Positions 9,120 to 17,930 of a stretch of 64,000 nt of DNA are shown in pieces. Source of the DNA: Proteobacteria bacterium UBA7415 (GTDB taxonomy: Bacteria > Pseudomonadota > Gammaproteobacteria > Arenicellales > Arenicellaceae); assembly GCA_002470515.1 (NCBI GenBank), contig DKML01000010.1, positions 140,266-204,265 of the forward strand. The letters run 5' to 3'. A program made the position numbers and the translations under genes. Below the pieces are notes generated by a model. It ran no database searches and was not told the DNA's origin. It saw nothing but the letters and a program-made list of their open reading frames with translations. Every line of letters starts with the position of its first letter. Positions within the stretch are counted from its first letter, which is position 1.

Positions 9120-9233
9120 GAGTGGCCAAAAATGGGTTGAAATTTACAGGGTAGTCGCGAGGACTGTTTGAGCGTAGCGAGTTTCGCAGCGCTGTGAATT
9201 TCAATCTATTTTTGGGGACCCGAAGGGCCACTC
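9120..9233. repeat. Large imperfect inverted repeat in a gene-free spacer
   Basis: AGTGGCC at 9121-9127 is mirrored by GGCCACT at 9226-9232. Inside, AAAAATGGGTTGAAATT pairs with AATTTCAATCTATTTTT with few mismatches, and ATTTACAG with CTGTGAAT. The loop of about 40 bases contains a further GC-rich fold. It could form one long hairpin of roughly 110 bases. Such structured spacers are often multicopy, but copy number cannot be judged from one window. The remainder of 8864-9523 shows no convincing gene; the short open frames there have no recognisable protein content. Confidence 0.45.
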
Positions 9234-9523
9234 GTTTGCGGTGTGTTTTATCATGCCCGTTGGGTACTTGCTTCAGTTCTTTGCACAAGCAAAGAATGAA
9301 GGCCCGCCCCGGCGAGGGGCAATGTAAGGTAATACGTAAATCTCAAAATCTTTTTCTCAATCTGAATAAAAACCACCACCCTACTTAGCTAGACTCTCTC
9401 ACCCTAAATACGATTTAGAGAGTCGCAGCCGAAAATGGAAATACCCGCTATGGGCAAACTTCAGCCTGTGGTCTATCTCTTAGAGTGGTTTCTCGTCTTC
9501 TATCGCATCCGACTCTAGATACG

Positions 9524-10207
9524 CTAGACTTTCTCACCGTCCGCATACTCTAGCTCAAGGCCAGCCGCTTTTTGGAGGTCGCGAACATTGTTCATCATGG
9601 CGTGTTGCACAAGGCGGGCACAAGCATCTGCATCTTCCGCAAGCATATCTGTGGTGATCAAAGTCGGCTCACCAATGCCAATATGAATAGTTGAGAATGG
9701 TTTAGGAAAACGATGTTTGTCCCAGCTTTTAAGAACCCATTGTTTACTCGCTTCGATATGCAGAGGTAATACGGGAGCGCGACCAGCCGCGGCTAACCAG
9801 ACTACGCCGGTCTGAACTTGGTAAAGCGGACCACGTGGGCCGTCTGGTGTCATTGCAATGGGTTCGCCGTTACGCAGCAGCTTGAGCAGTGATCGAGTTA
9901 CGCGCGCAGACCCTTTGGAACTAGAACCCCGGACTGTTTTATTGCCATAAAGCGCGCCTAATCGAGCAACATACTCACCGTCGCGACTGTCGCTTACTAT
10001 GCAGCTGATCTGCCTATTCCGCATCGCCCAGGGCGCTATAGTGGAGCAGTTGTGCCACATGCTGATTAAGAACGGCTGTTCGTTGTCGATAAGGTCTTCT
10101 AGGACCTCACGGTTATGCCAGCGTATTCTGCAAGTGAGCGTGATCAGGTCGATCAACCACTTTACAAGACGTGGGACTATTGCAAATTTGAGTTCAGATC
10201 GCGACAT
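9524..10207 (-). CDS. Lysophospholipid acyltransferase-family protein (DUF374)
   Basis: The 227-residue protein matches the DUF374 group of acyltransferases related to LpxL-like enzymes. It has the WHN motif (residues 51-53 in SMWHNCSTIAPW) that takes the place of the HxxxxD box, and PDGPRGP (121-127), the family's acyl-acceptor loop. An N-terminal hydrophobic stretch (about 9-26) suggests inner-membrane association. It lies directly downstream of lpxD on the same strand (22-bp gap), which suggests a role in lipid A or glycolipid acylation; that role is an inference. The start ATG at 10207 is the first in-frame ATG after the lpxD stop. Confidence 0.82.
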   Translation of the reverse strand: MSRSELKFAIVPRLVKWLIDLITLTCRIRWHNREVLEDLIDNEQPFLISMWHNCSTIAPWAMRNRQISCIVSDSRDGEYVARLGALYGNKTVRGSSSKGSARVTRSLLKLLRNGEPIAMTPDGPRGPLYQVQTGVVWLAAAGRAPVLPLHIEASKQWVLKSWDKHRFPKPFSTIHIGIGEPTLITTDMLAEDADACARLVQHAMMNNVRDLQKAAGLELEYADGEKV

Positions 10208-10229
10208 AAAACTAGAGTTCGGCTAAAGG

Positions 10230-11282
10230 CTACTTAGAGTTCTTTTTGGCTAGCTCGTCGCTTAGCTCGGCAATTTTTTCTTCGAGCTTGGCGAACCTTT
10301 TGAGCACGTAGTCATCTAACTTAAATCGCCGAGTATGTTCACGCATTGGCTTTGCCGGAATACCACCCCACATACCACCGCTAGGTATGTCTTCAATTAC
10401 GCCTCCTCTGTGTACCAAGATGGTATCAGCCGCAACTTTCTTGTGGTCTAAAACACCAGATTGCCCTGACAATATTGCACGGTCGCCAATCTTGCACGAC
10501 CCGGCAAGACCTGTCTGTCCGATAATTAAACAGTCTTCGCCAATTTCGACGTTGTGTGCGATATGGCACAAGTTGTCGACCTTAACACCACGCTTGATGA
10601 GTGTTGACCCGTAAGTCCCACGGTCGATAGCGCAATTACTACCAATAAATACATCGTCGCCAATAATAACGTTACCGGTATGTGGAATTCTTTCGTAGCG
10701 CTTATCAGGTGTTGGAGTAAAACCGTAGCCCTCGTTGCCAATAACCGTGCCTGATTGGAGTATGACTCGTTGACCAATCACGCAGCCATGCCCAACCATT
10801 ACATTGGGGTTGACTATACTGTTGTTGCCAATCGTTACGCCAAACTCGATTACACTATTGCTTCGAACAATGACGGAGTCTCCAATGACCACATCCTTGC
10901 CGATTACGACATTTGGGCCTATGCGTACATTTGCGCCCAATGTAGCGCTTTCGTGAATAACCGCGCTAGGGTGAATGTCTGGCCATTCTGGGTCACGATT
11001 TTCGTAGTCGTCGTAGGCTTGTTTTATTAAGGCTTGAGCCAAACGTACGTCTTTTACACAGGCAATAAAGCCTTTGTATTCTCCCATAATATCGGCTGCT
11101 ACGGCTTCGGTCGTTATTACTGCCGGCGCGATTGGGTCGAGTTGTTCGCTGGCCTGAATAAAAATCAGGCTTGAGGCATCGGCACGTTCAAACGAACGCG
11201 TGTAATCAAACACGGCCTCGTTGCCATGCGTTGCCACAATAATGTGCCTAAAGTCTTCTTGTAGTTGCCTTGTACTAGTCAT
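10230..11282 (-). CDS. lpxD: UDP-3-O-(3-hydroxyacyl)glucosamine N-acyltransferase
   Basis: LpxD adds the second 3-hydroxyacyl chain to UDP-acylglucosamine in lipid A synthesis. The 350-residue protein has an N-terminal uridine-binding domain (1-100), many hexapeptide repeats of the left-handed beta-helix (about 102-315) and a C-terminal helix rich in Lys and Glu. The catalytic His is H240 in the segment [13 protein letters not shown], matching H239 of E. coli. The text NEGYGFTP is also typical. It is not in a bamA-skp-lpxD-fabZ-lpxA block here, so it may be a relocated or a second copy. It is paired with the DUF374 acyltransferase. Confidence 0.9.
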   Translation of the reverse strand: MTSTRQLQEDFRHIIVATHGNEAVFDYTRSFERADASSLIFIQASEQLDPIAPAVITTEAVAADIMGEYKGFIACVKDVRLAQALIKQAYDDYENRDPEWPDIHPSAVIHESATLGANVRIGPNVVIGKDVVIGDSVIVRSNSVIEFGVTIGNNSIVNPNVMVGHGCVIGQRVILQSGTVIGNEGYGFTPTPDKRYERIPHTGNVIIGDDVFIGSNCAIDRGTYGSTLIKRGVKVDNLCHIAHNVEIGEDCLIIGQTGLAGSCKIGDRAILSGQSGVLDHKKVAADTILVHRGGVIEDIPSGGMWGGIPAKPMREHTRRFKLDDYVLKRFAKLEEKIAELSDELAKKNSK

Positions 11283-11532
11283 GTTTGTTATTGGGGCTAG
11301 TCGTGATAGATAGCTATAATTATGGAATCTACGTTAATATTAAATGACAACTCTATAAAGTTGTCTTTTCAACGGATAGTTTAACCAAGTGCTTTTGTCG
11401 GTTATAGTCTAACGCATAAAGCCCAATTTGACGCGCCAATAGTCATAACGAGAGTTACTGCAAAAGTCGCACCAAGCTCGGCTTAGAAATTACTTTTAAT
11501 AACAGTTTCAGCACACGAGGAACGTACGCTAA

Positions 11533-12681
11533 ATGCACCACAAGTTGCCAATTCGATCGACCAAGTCGATACACGCTCTATTTATAATACTGTTGGCACT
11601 TTTTATTAGTGCTTGTTCAGACGACAAGGTTGAGTCTGAGGTAAATGCTGATGGAACAGAAGTAAGCGAAGCAGAGCAAAGTGACCAAAATGCTCAGTTA
11701 GATACCGACGTTGAAAGCGCTGAAGCTACGCCAAAGAAGGAACCAGAAGTAGTTAAAGTAATAGATTTTAGCAAAGACAATACATCCAACATCTATATTG
11801 GTACGGGCAGTGTTCAGGGCGTTTACTTTCCGATTGGTGGTGTAATTTGCCGCCTGTTTAACCGCCATAAATCGGCTCACAACATTCGTTGTACGTTAGA
11901 GAGCACGGGCGGCTCAATTAATAATTTAGTTGAATTGCGCGATGGTAATTTCGACATCGTGGTTGCGCAATCAGACTGGCAACACCATGCCTATAAAGGC
12001 ACCAGCGCTTTTGAAAAATATGGTGCAAATACTGAGTTGCGTTCGGTGTTTGCATTAGAGGCTGATCCGCTTGCCTTAATCGTCAAAAAAGATAGTCCCG
12101 TATTAACGTTTGATGACTTGGCTGACCGCACGGTCAGTTTAGGTTACTCACGCTCATTGCAGCACCGCATACTCGGTCACTATTTGGAGCTTAAAGGTTG
12201 GACAGAAGAAAAATTTAAACAAGTAATTTTAATGAGCGACGCCAAGCAAGGCGCGGCACTGTGTAATGATGAGGTCGAGGCGATCTTATTGCTTTCGAGT
12301 AGCATGAATGACTACTTGGCGGATTTACCCGAAGGTTGTGAATTGAAGCTTGTTTCGATTAATGACGAAACGGTTAAGCAGGTTATTGCGGCTCACCCCT
12401 ATTACCGCACGGGGACGATTCCCAGAAGTATGAATTTTGACAGCGCTGAAGATGTTGAGTCTTTTGGCTTAGGCGCGACGTTCGTAGCAATGGAGTCGAC
12501 ATCGCCGAAAGCTGTATACAATGTGGTCAAAGAAATCGTTGAGAATTTCAAAGACTTTAAGTCCTTGCATCCTTCTTTGCAGATGATTAAAACTGAAGAA
12601 CTGGCGTCGGCTGGTCTTACGGCTCCTTTGCATCCTGGCGCAATACGGTACTACCGTGAAGCGCGGTTGTTGCGTCAGTAA
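11533..12681 (+). CDS. TAXI-family TRAP solute-binding lipoprotein
   Basis: The 382-residue protein has a lipoprotein signal ending in the lipobox FISAC with Cys28. An acidic linker (about 30-75) is followed by a periplasmic binding fold that starts IYIGTGSVQGVYFPIGG, the hallmark opening of the TAXI (TRAP-associated extracellular immunogenic) family. It should capture a small organic anion, perhaps glutamate or a dicarboxylate, and hand it to a TRAP permease. No permease gene is adjacent, so it is an orphan here. It is divergent from lpxD across a 250-bp spacer that includes a short GACAAC/GTTGTC inverted repeat at 11346-11365. Confidence 0.85.
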   Translation: MHHKLPIRSTKSIHALFIILLALFISACSDDKVESEVNADGTEVSEAEQSDQNAQLDTDVESAEATPKKEPEVVKVIDFSKDNTSNIYIGTGSVQGVYFPIGGVICRLFNRHKSAHNIRCTLESTGGSINNLVELRDGNFDIVVAQSDWQHHAYKGTSAFEKYGANTELRSVFALEADPLALIVKKDSPVLTFDDLADRTVSLGYSRSLQHRILGHYLELKGWTEEKFKQVILMSDAKQGAALCNDEVEAILLLSSSMNDYLADLPEGCELKLVSINDETVKQVIAAHPYYRTGTIPRSMNFDSAEDVESFGLGATFVAMESTSPKAVYNVVKEIVENFKDFKSLHPSLQMIKTEELASAGLTAPLHPGAIRYYREARLLRQ

Positions 12682-12749
12682 ATTTGAATAAACTGCACCC
12701 TTAAGCACTTCATTACTCTGACTAATAACTTTAACTAATAGGTCTGACT

Positions 12750-13364
12750 ATGATTAGCGCTGATAAAGCACTGCATAAACTTAAAGAAGGCAACCGCCGG
12801 TTTGTTGGAGTCACTTCAACGAGAGGTGTATTAGAGACCCATCTTGATCATATTAGGGTAGTTCGAGAACAAAAACCTTTCGCTATAATACTAGGCTGTT
12901 CGGATTCACGCGTTCCGGCAGAGTTGGTGTTTCATTGTGGTTTGGGAGAGCTGTTTGTGATTCGAGTCGCCGGTAATTTAGTTGCGCCCTCACAAATTGG
13001 TAGTATTGAGTATGCATGCCAACAATTTGATACTGAATTGGTGGTGGTAATGGGGCATTCAAACTGTGGCGCAATCCGTGTAACCGTAGATGCTCTTCTT
13101 GCCGAGGACAGGCCGGTATCACCTAATCTAAAATCAATTGTCGAACGTATAGCGCCAGCCGTTGCACCTGCAGTTAGTAATCACAGCGACGCGTCTCATG
13201 ATGAATTAATAGGTATTGCAGTGAATGCAAACATACAACACTCCGTTCGTCGCCTGTCAGAAAAATCTATGATACTGCGAAACCTTGTGGAAGCAGGACG
13301 ATTGAAAATAGTAGGTGCAGAATACTCGCTTGATACAGGCGAGGTTGTTTTTTTAGATGACTAG
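12750..13364 (+). CDS. Beta-class carbonic anhydrase
   Basis: This cytoplasmic zinc enzyme interconverts CO2 and bicarbonate. The 204 residues match the family. Zinc ligands are visible as C50, H103 and C106, with the dyad D52/R54 in the CSDSR motif and the HSNCGA box. The N-terminal helix and the ALHKLKEGNRRF motif are also typical. It starts with ATG at 12750, 68 bp after the TAXI gene and on the same strand; no functional link between them is evident. Confidence 0.93.
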   Translation: MISADKALHKLKEGNRRFVGVTSTRGVLETHLDHIRVVREQKPFAIILGCSDSRVPAELVFHCGLGELFVIRVAGNLVAPSQIGSIEYACQQFDTELVVVMGHSNCGAIRVTVDALLAEDRPVSPNLKSIVERIAPAVAPAVSNHSDASHDELIGIAVNANIQHSVRRLSEKSMILRNLVEAGRLKIVGAEYSLDTGEVVFLDD

Positions 13365-13481
13365 AAATTTACACAGTATTCCAATCATTTGCTATCGTTA
13401 CGATAAGAAGCTAAACGAAAAGCTTTACAAGTAGTTATAACTTATCTTTTTTACCACTCATGTCTTTTAAAGGAGGACAAC

Positions 13482-13853
13482 ATGAACAAATTATCTGAAT
13501 TTCAAGAGCAAGCTTATGCACTGTTTAGAATCGTATTTGGATTCCTATTTATTTGGCATGGTGCGCAAAAGCTATTTAACTTCCCGCTGGATTTTCCGTA
13601 TCCGTTGAACAACTTGATGTATGCGGCGGGCGGTATCGAATTGGTCGGTGGCGCGCTAATAATGATCGGACTGCTCACTCGACCTGCGGCATTTATTTGC
13701 AGCGGCACGATGGCAGCAGCGTATTGGATGGCACATGGAATGGAAGACTTCTGGCCAATTATCAACAATGGCGAAATGGCCGTAATGTATTGTTTTGCCT
13801 TTTTGTTTATTGCAACGCGCGGCGCGGGCATCTGGGCTGTTGATAAAAACTAA
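13482..13853 (+). CDS. DoxX-family inner-membrane protein
   Basis: The 123-residue protein has four predicted membrane helices. The text LFRIVFGFLFIWHGAQKLF and the Gly-rich GGIELVGGALIMIGLLTRPAA are typical of the DoxX family. Members are linked to redox or thiol stress, but the function here is not known. A strong AAAGGAGG ribosome site precedes ATG at 13482. A bidirectional terminator follows. Confidence 0.88.
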   Translation: MNKLSEFQEQAYALFRIVFGFLFIWHGAQKLFNFPLDFPYPLNNLMYAAGGIELVGGALIMIGLLTRPAAFICSGTMAAAYWMAHGMEDFWPIINNGEMAVMYCFAFLFIATRGAGIWAVDKN

Positions 13854-13858
13854 ACTAG

Positions 13859-13921
13859 TTTGGCTGGTCTAGGCCAGCCAAAATTAAGACATTAAAAAAG
13901 GCCACATAAGTGGCCTTTTTT
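13859..13921. terminator. Double hairpin, probably bidirectional terminator
   Basis: Hairpin one is TTTGGCTGG (13859-13867) with CCAGCCAAA (13874-13882). Hairpin two is GGCCAC (13900-13905) with GTGGCC (13910-13915), flanked by six A on the left and six T on the right, so it can stop transcription from both sides. It sits between doxX and the convergent metK remnant. Confidence 0.85.
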
Positions 13922-13967
13922 AATGTTTGTGTAATCTACTAAACGTCCACAATTGCACCCATAGCTT

Positions 13968-14642
13968 CTACAAACCACCAACGTCTCTTAGTACTTCTGC
14001 TTGGTCAGTATGCTCCCGTGTAAATTCAGGTTCAGTACGACCAAGTATCCGTACGCAGGCATGTTTCGATTGATGCAGGTTTGCCGTCTACGCAGTACAC
14101 CGTAACTTGAGACTTAGTATCGCGACGTAACCATGCAAACATGCCGATATTGCGTAACTCAGACTGCTTCTTTAGCAAAGCGATGCGCGTACTTAATAGG
14201 CATCGGCATAAGTACATCAGTTTCGTTGCAGGTATAGCCAAATATCGAGCTTTGGTCGCCTGCGCATTGATCAAGGTCTATACCATCGCTCTTGTTAACT
14301 CCGGCAGCCATATCATAGGATTGTGTTTCTAGCGTCAGCATTACCGCACAGCTAAGATAATCAAAGCCTAGCTCAGAATCGCAGTACCCAATATCTCTGA
14401 TTGTTTCCCTCACTTTCTCAGTGATACCATCTAGGTATGTCCACTGGTGATTTCAACCGACAGAACGACCAAACCGGTATTAACCAGCGTCTCGCAAGCA
14501 ACTCTTGAGCGAGGATCATGTGCTAATAAAAGGTCTAATACGGTATCCGAAATTTGGTCAGCGACCTTGTCGGGATGTCCTTAGGAAACCGATTCCGAAG
14601 TGAATAGAAAATCGCGCACTGTTGCACTTCTTGGTCTACCAT
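13968..14642 (-). pseudogene. metK: Decayed metK (S-adenosylmethionine synthetase) with an internal deletion
   Basis: Read on the reverse strand, the text [25 protein letters not shown] matches the MetK N-terminus, with a TAA at 14581-14583 in place of the conserved Glu of SEGHPDK. Further on, GYCDSELGFDYLSCAV, QCAGDQSSIFGY and NETDVLMPMPIKYAH are clear MetK blocks in shifted frames, followed by WLRRDTKSQVTVY. It then jumps to the last 27 or so residues (GRTEPEFTREHTDQAEVL and LRDVGGL-stop at 13968), so about 150 residues are missing. A 1-nt loss lies at the Phe before GRTE. It cannot make an active enzyme. A functional metK must exist elsewhere. Confidence 0.9.
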
Positions 14643-14717
14643 TTTGTGTGCTATTTCACGTACAGCTAAGGGTAATTGAATAATGATACGAGAGTTTAGT
14701 ACCCACGCTCGGGTACT

Positions 14718-15350
14718 ATGTTTACTAACACGCTAAAAATTAGAAAAAAACCAATGACAAAACGACTTCGTGCTTGGCTGTTTATCGCAATAAGTGTGGT
14801 GGTGATGAGTTTCGCTCTCGCCCCAATGATGCGGGCGCTCATCGGTATTGATGAGAAGATTCAGATGAACTTTTTTACCGTGGTTACTCTTTTGATCGGG
14901 GGCCTAATGTGCGGCTTGACCGGCATGATACTGCTAATCAGAAAACCACAGCAACTCAGCTATCAAGAAAGCCCGATAGACCCATCGCAAAAACGGTCCG
15001 CAGCAGGATTGCACTTAAGTGCGTTACTTATTTTTACGTGTATACCGCTGCTAAATTTCTTCGTATGTTATTGGTATTGGTTAAAGGCGAGGGACACGTC
15101 ATCCTTCCTTGATTATCATGGGCGTGAGGCCCTTAATTTACAAGTAGCCGTTTATCTATATCTGCTCGTGAGCTTGTTCTTGGCTTACATCTTTGTAGGC
15201 GTTTTGATGGTGATGCTGGTATTAATGTTTACAATAGTCGTAAGCGTATACGCGGCTATTCAAGCGACTCGAGGTGAATGGTTTAGCTACCCAGCGAGCA
15301 TGGCTATTGTTAGTCGCCAAGGACGTCCGCCATTAAAAACGGCACCCTGA
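14718..15350 (+). CDS. DUF4870-family membrane protein
   Basis: The 210-residue protein has five or so membrane helices. The C-terminal half, from GLHLSALLIFTCIPLLNF through FLDYHGREALNLQVAVYLY to the final helices, matches the DUF4870 (Tic20-like) pattern, including the conserved YHGREALNLQ text. The N-terminal pair of helices (about 17-78) is an addition. The ATG at 14718 is the longest start; an ATG at 14754 is an alternative that gives a cleaner N-terminus. It is convergent with hemL. Function unknown. Confidence 0.72.
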   Translation: MFTNTLKIRKKPMTKRLRAWLFIAISVVVMSFALAPMMRALIGIDEKIQMNFFTVVTLLIGGLMCGLTGMILLIRKPQQLSYQESPIDPSQKRSAAGLHLSALLIFTCIPLLNFFVCYWYWLKARDTSSFLDYHGREALNLQVAVYLYLLVSLFLAYIFVGVLMVMLVLMFTIVVSVYAAIQATRGEWFSYPASMAIVSRQGRPPLKTAP

Positions 15351-15367
15351 TAGGCGACTATATCGTG

Positions 15368-16654
15368 TTACTTACTTTTGGTTAGTGTCTCCATAACTTG
15401 GGCAGCGGCATCAATCGTGTCGGCTATATCATTTTCGTTGTGCGCTGCAGATACAAAGCCCGCCTCAAACGAAGACGGTGCAAGGTATATTCCTTGGTCT
15501 AACATCCCGTGAAAAAACTGTTTAAATCGTTCTCCATCGCACGCCATAACTTGGTCAAAGCTGGTAACTTTATCCGCGTCAGTAAAAAACAGACCAAACA
15601 TGCCGCCAACACCATTGGTTGCGATGGGTATATCTGAACTGGCCGCTACGTTTTTTAAGCCAATCAATAGACTCTTAACCTTTGCCGTTAGGTTTTCAAA
15701 GAACTGTGGGGCAGAGATCAAGTTTAGTGTAGTAATACCGGCGGCCATAGCGACAGGATTGCCAGATAAGGTGCCTGCTTGATAAACAGGCCCATCAGGA
15801 GAGATCTGATTCATGATTTCGGCTTTACCGCCGAACGCACCTACAGGCATACCACCACCAATTACTTTACCAAAACAGGTTAAGTCAGGGGTAATGTTAT
15901 AAAGACCCTGAGCACCACCCAGATGAACTCGAAAGCCGGTCATGACTTCATCAAAAATCAGAACCGTGCCATATTCATCGCATAACTTGCGTAAGCCTTC
16001 TAGGTAACCGGCTGCGGGCGAGATCAAATTCATGTTGCCTGCGACAGGCTCAATAATAATGGCCGCGATCTGCTCGCCTACCTCTGCAAACAGTTCTTTC
16101 GCTTGCTCCAGGTTATTAAATTCAAGAGTAAGAGTCTGCTCGGCTAAGGCGGCAGGTACGCCAGGAGAAGTAGGTACGCCAAAGGTGAGTGCGCCAGAAC
16201 CAGCCTTCACCAATAAGCTGTCGGAGTGACCGTGATAACAACCTTCAAACTTAACAATTTTATCTCGGCCGGTGTAACCGCGTGCAAGACGCAAGGCGCT
16301 CATCGTTGCTTCAGTGCCGGAACTCACCATACGCACTTTATCTATGCTAGGTATAAGCTCGCAGATCAGTCTGGCGAGTTCGGTTTCTAGTATCGTAGGC
16401 GCGCCAAAACTTAGCCCTTTTTCAGCTGTTTCTTGAACAGCCTTAATAACATCTGGATGGGCATGACCTAAGATCATTGGCCCCCAAGACCCTACGTAAT
16501 CAATATATTGCTTATCATCAGTGTCCCAAAGATACGCGCCTTTCGCTCGATCTATAAAAAGCGGTGATCCACCCACGCCTTTAAAAGCGCGGACAGGAGA
16601 GTTAACACCACCAGGAATGTAGTTCTGAGCAGTTTCGAAAAGGTTGGAATTCAT
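15368..16654 (-). CDS. hemL: Glutamate-1-semialdehyde 2,1-aminomutase
   Basis: HemL makes 5-aminolevulinate from glutamate-1-semialdehyde in the C5 heme pathway. The 428 residues match the family length. The PLP-binding Lys is K263 in [11 protein letters not shown]. The N-terminal [11 protein letters not shown] and the [10 protein letters not shown] block (from residue 111) are diagnostic. It is on the minus strand downstream of rpmE, with a 104-bp gap that holds a terminator for rpmE, so hemL probably has its own promoter. Confidence 0.96.
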   Translation of the reverse strand: MNSNLFETAQNYIPGGVNSPVRAFKGVGGSPLFIDRAKGAYLWDTDDKQYIDYVGSWGPMILGHAHPDVIKAVQETAEKGLSFGAPTILETELARLICELIPSIDKVRMVSSGTEATMSALRLARGYTGRDKIVKFEGCYHGHSDSLLVKAGSGALTFGVPTSPGVPAALAEQTLTLEFNNLEQAKELFAEVGEQIAAIIIEPVAGNMNLISPAAGYLEGLRKLCDEYGTVLIFDEVMTGFRVHLGGAQGLYNITPDLTCFGKVIGGGMPVGAFGGKAEIMNQISPDGPVYQAGTLSGNPVAMAAGITTLNLISAPQFFENLTAKVKSLLIGLKNVAASSDIPIATNGVGGMFGLFFTDADKVTSFDQVMACDGERFKQFFHGMLDQGIYLAPSSFEAGFVSAAHNENDIADTIDAAAQVMETLTKSK

Positions 16655-16707
16655 CGTTTGATCCTCGCAGTTTCTTCAGGCTAAAATTTTGGTAATCAAT
16701 GAGCAAA

Positions 16708-16733
16708 AAAAAGACGCTTTGCAGCGCCTCTTT
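16708..16733 (-). terminator. Rho-independent terminator after rpmE
   Basis: On the minus strand the stem AGGCGCT and AGCGTCT (one G-U pair) closes around a GCAA loop and is followed by eight T. It lies immediately downstream of rpmE and upstream of hemL. Confidence 0.8.
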
Positions 16734-16758
16734 TTTGGTAATGATTTTCGTTCGAGGC

Positions 16759-16962
16759 TTATTTTTTGCCGTAACGAGACTTAAAGCGGCCAACGCGACC
16801 TTCAGTGTCCATCACCTTCTGTTTGCCAGTAAAAAACGGGTGGCATTCAGAACAGATCTCAACGTGTAAGTCTTTGCCCAAAGTTGAGCCAGTTTCGAAT
16901 GCGTTACCGCATGCACACGTGACTTTAATTTGGTCGTATTTTGGATGTATATTTGCTTTCAT
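16759..16962 (-). CDS. rpmE: 50S ribosomal protein bL31
   Basis: The 67-residue protein begins [10 protein letters not shown] and ends RYGKK, the bL31 pattern. It is the zinc-binding (C+) form: C16, C18, C37 and C40 are present (CACG and CSECH). It is a single-gene unit with its own terminator. Confidence 0.97.
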   Translation of the reverse strand: MKANIHPKYDQIKVTCACGNAFETGSTLGKDLHVEICSECHPFFTGKQKVMDTEGRVGRFKSRYGKK

Positions 16963-17078
16963 TTTTTATTTCCGATGCTGTGAATTCGTGATTTTGCGCG
17001 AATTCTGGGTCTGGGCGCGAGATACTAGGATAATCCCTATTTAAATACAAGCAGGATATGGCGTAAAAATAGGGCTTT

Positions 17079-17879
17079 TCAAGAAGCGCTAATACGATTA
17101 CTCCACTCTACAAACTCTTCAACGCTGACGGTTTCGGCACGCCGAGTAAAATCGAAGTCCGTTGATTCAAGTAATGGCCAGTGGTCTGACAGCTTAAAAT
17201 TGTTCCGCAAGGTCTTTCTACGTTGCGCAAAAGCCATCTTTACTAAGGCACCAAATACCACTCGATCGTTAACAGGGTACTGATCATGTGGAATCAATTC
17301 AGCTACCGCTGAAGCAACCTTAGGTGGTGGAAAAAAGGCTGTGTTAGGAACGCCGAATAAGGCCGAAACAGTAAATGTTTGCTGAACCATTACGGTTAAA
17401 CGGCCAAATTGTTTTGAACCTTCGCTTGCACTTAGCCGATCAATTACCTCTTTCTGCAACATAATTACCAGGCGCTCGATAATATTGACGTAATCCAATA
17501 GCAGAATAAGTATTGGGCTAGATATGTTGTAGGGGAGGTTTCCCACTATCTTAATCCGTTGGTCCGGCTCCAATTGCAGTTCATCGAAATCAAAATCTAA
17601 TATGTCGGCGCTGTGCACAGTCAGTTGCGGAAATTCCTCGGCCTGCTGTTGCCAATATTTGGCCAAGTCGCGGTCAAACTCCACTAAATGCAGATTACAC
17701 CCAGATTCTAAAAGCAGCTCTGTTAGGGCGCCGCGACCAGGGCCAATTTCGAGTACCGTGTCACCCGGCTTAATACCCAGAGCATTCACTATTTTGCGAA
17801 TAATATTGGGGTCCTGCAGAAAATTCTGACCAAGACTCTTACGAGGCGCATTAAATGCATTGTTGGTTGGTGTATCCAT
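17079..17879 (-). CDS. rsmA: 16S rRNA (adenine1518/1519-N6) dimethyltransferase
   Basis: RsmA (KsgA) dimethylates two adjacent adenines near the 3' end of 16S rRNA during small-subunit assembly. The 266 residues carry the SAM-binding EIGPGRG (44-50) and catalytic NLPY (114-117) motifs. The N-terminal RKSLGQNFL is diagnostic. It follows pdxA on the minus strand with a 51-bp gap, the standard order. Confidence 0.96.
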   Translation of the reverse strand: MDTPTNNAFNAPRKSLGQNFLQDPNIIRKIVNALGIKPGDTVLEIGPGRGALTELLLESGCNLHLVEFDRDLAKYWQQQAEEFPQLTVHSADILDFDFDELQLEPDQRIKIVGNLPYNISSPILILLLDYVNIIERLVIMLQKEVIDRLSASEGSKQFGRLTVMVQQTFTVSALFGVPNTAFFPPPKVASAVAELIPHDQYPVNDRVVFGALVKMAFAQRRKTLRNNFKLSDHWPLLESTDFDFTRRAETVSVEEFVEWSNRISAS

Positions 17880-17930
17880 TTTTATGCGACCAGGCCTATT
17901 TGTACTTAGGATTAGCTTTTTGAGTAAAAA

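Noticed and set aside
9194..9388. A 64-codon frame in the 8864-9523 spacer
   Set aside because: It overlaps the inverted repeat and has no ribosome site or protein-like content.
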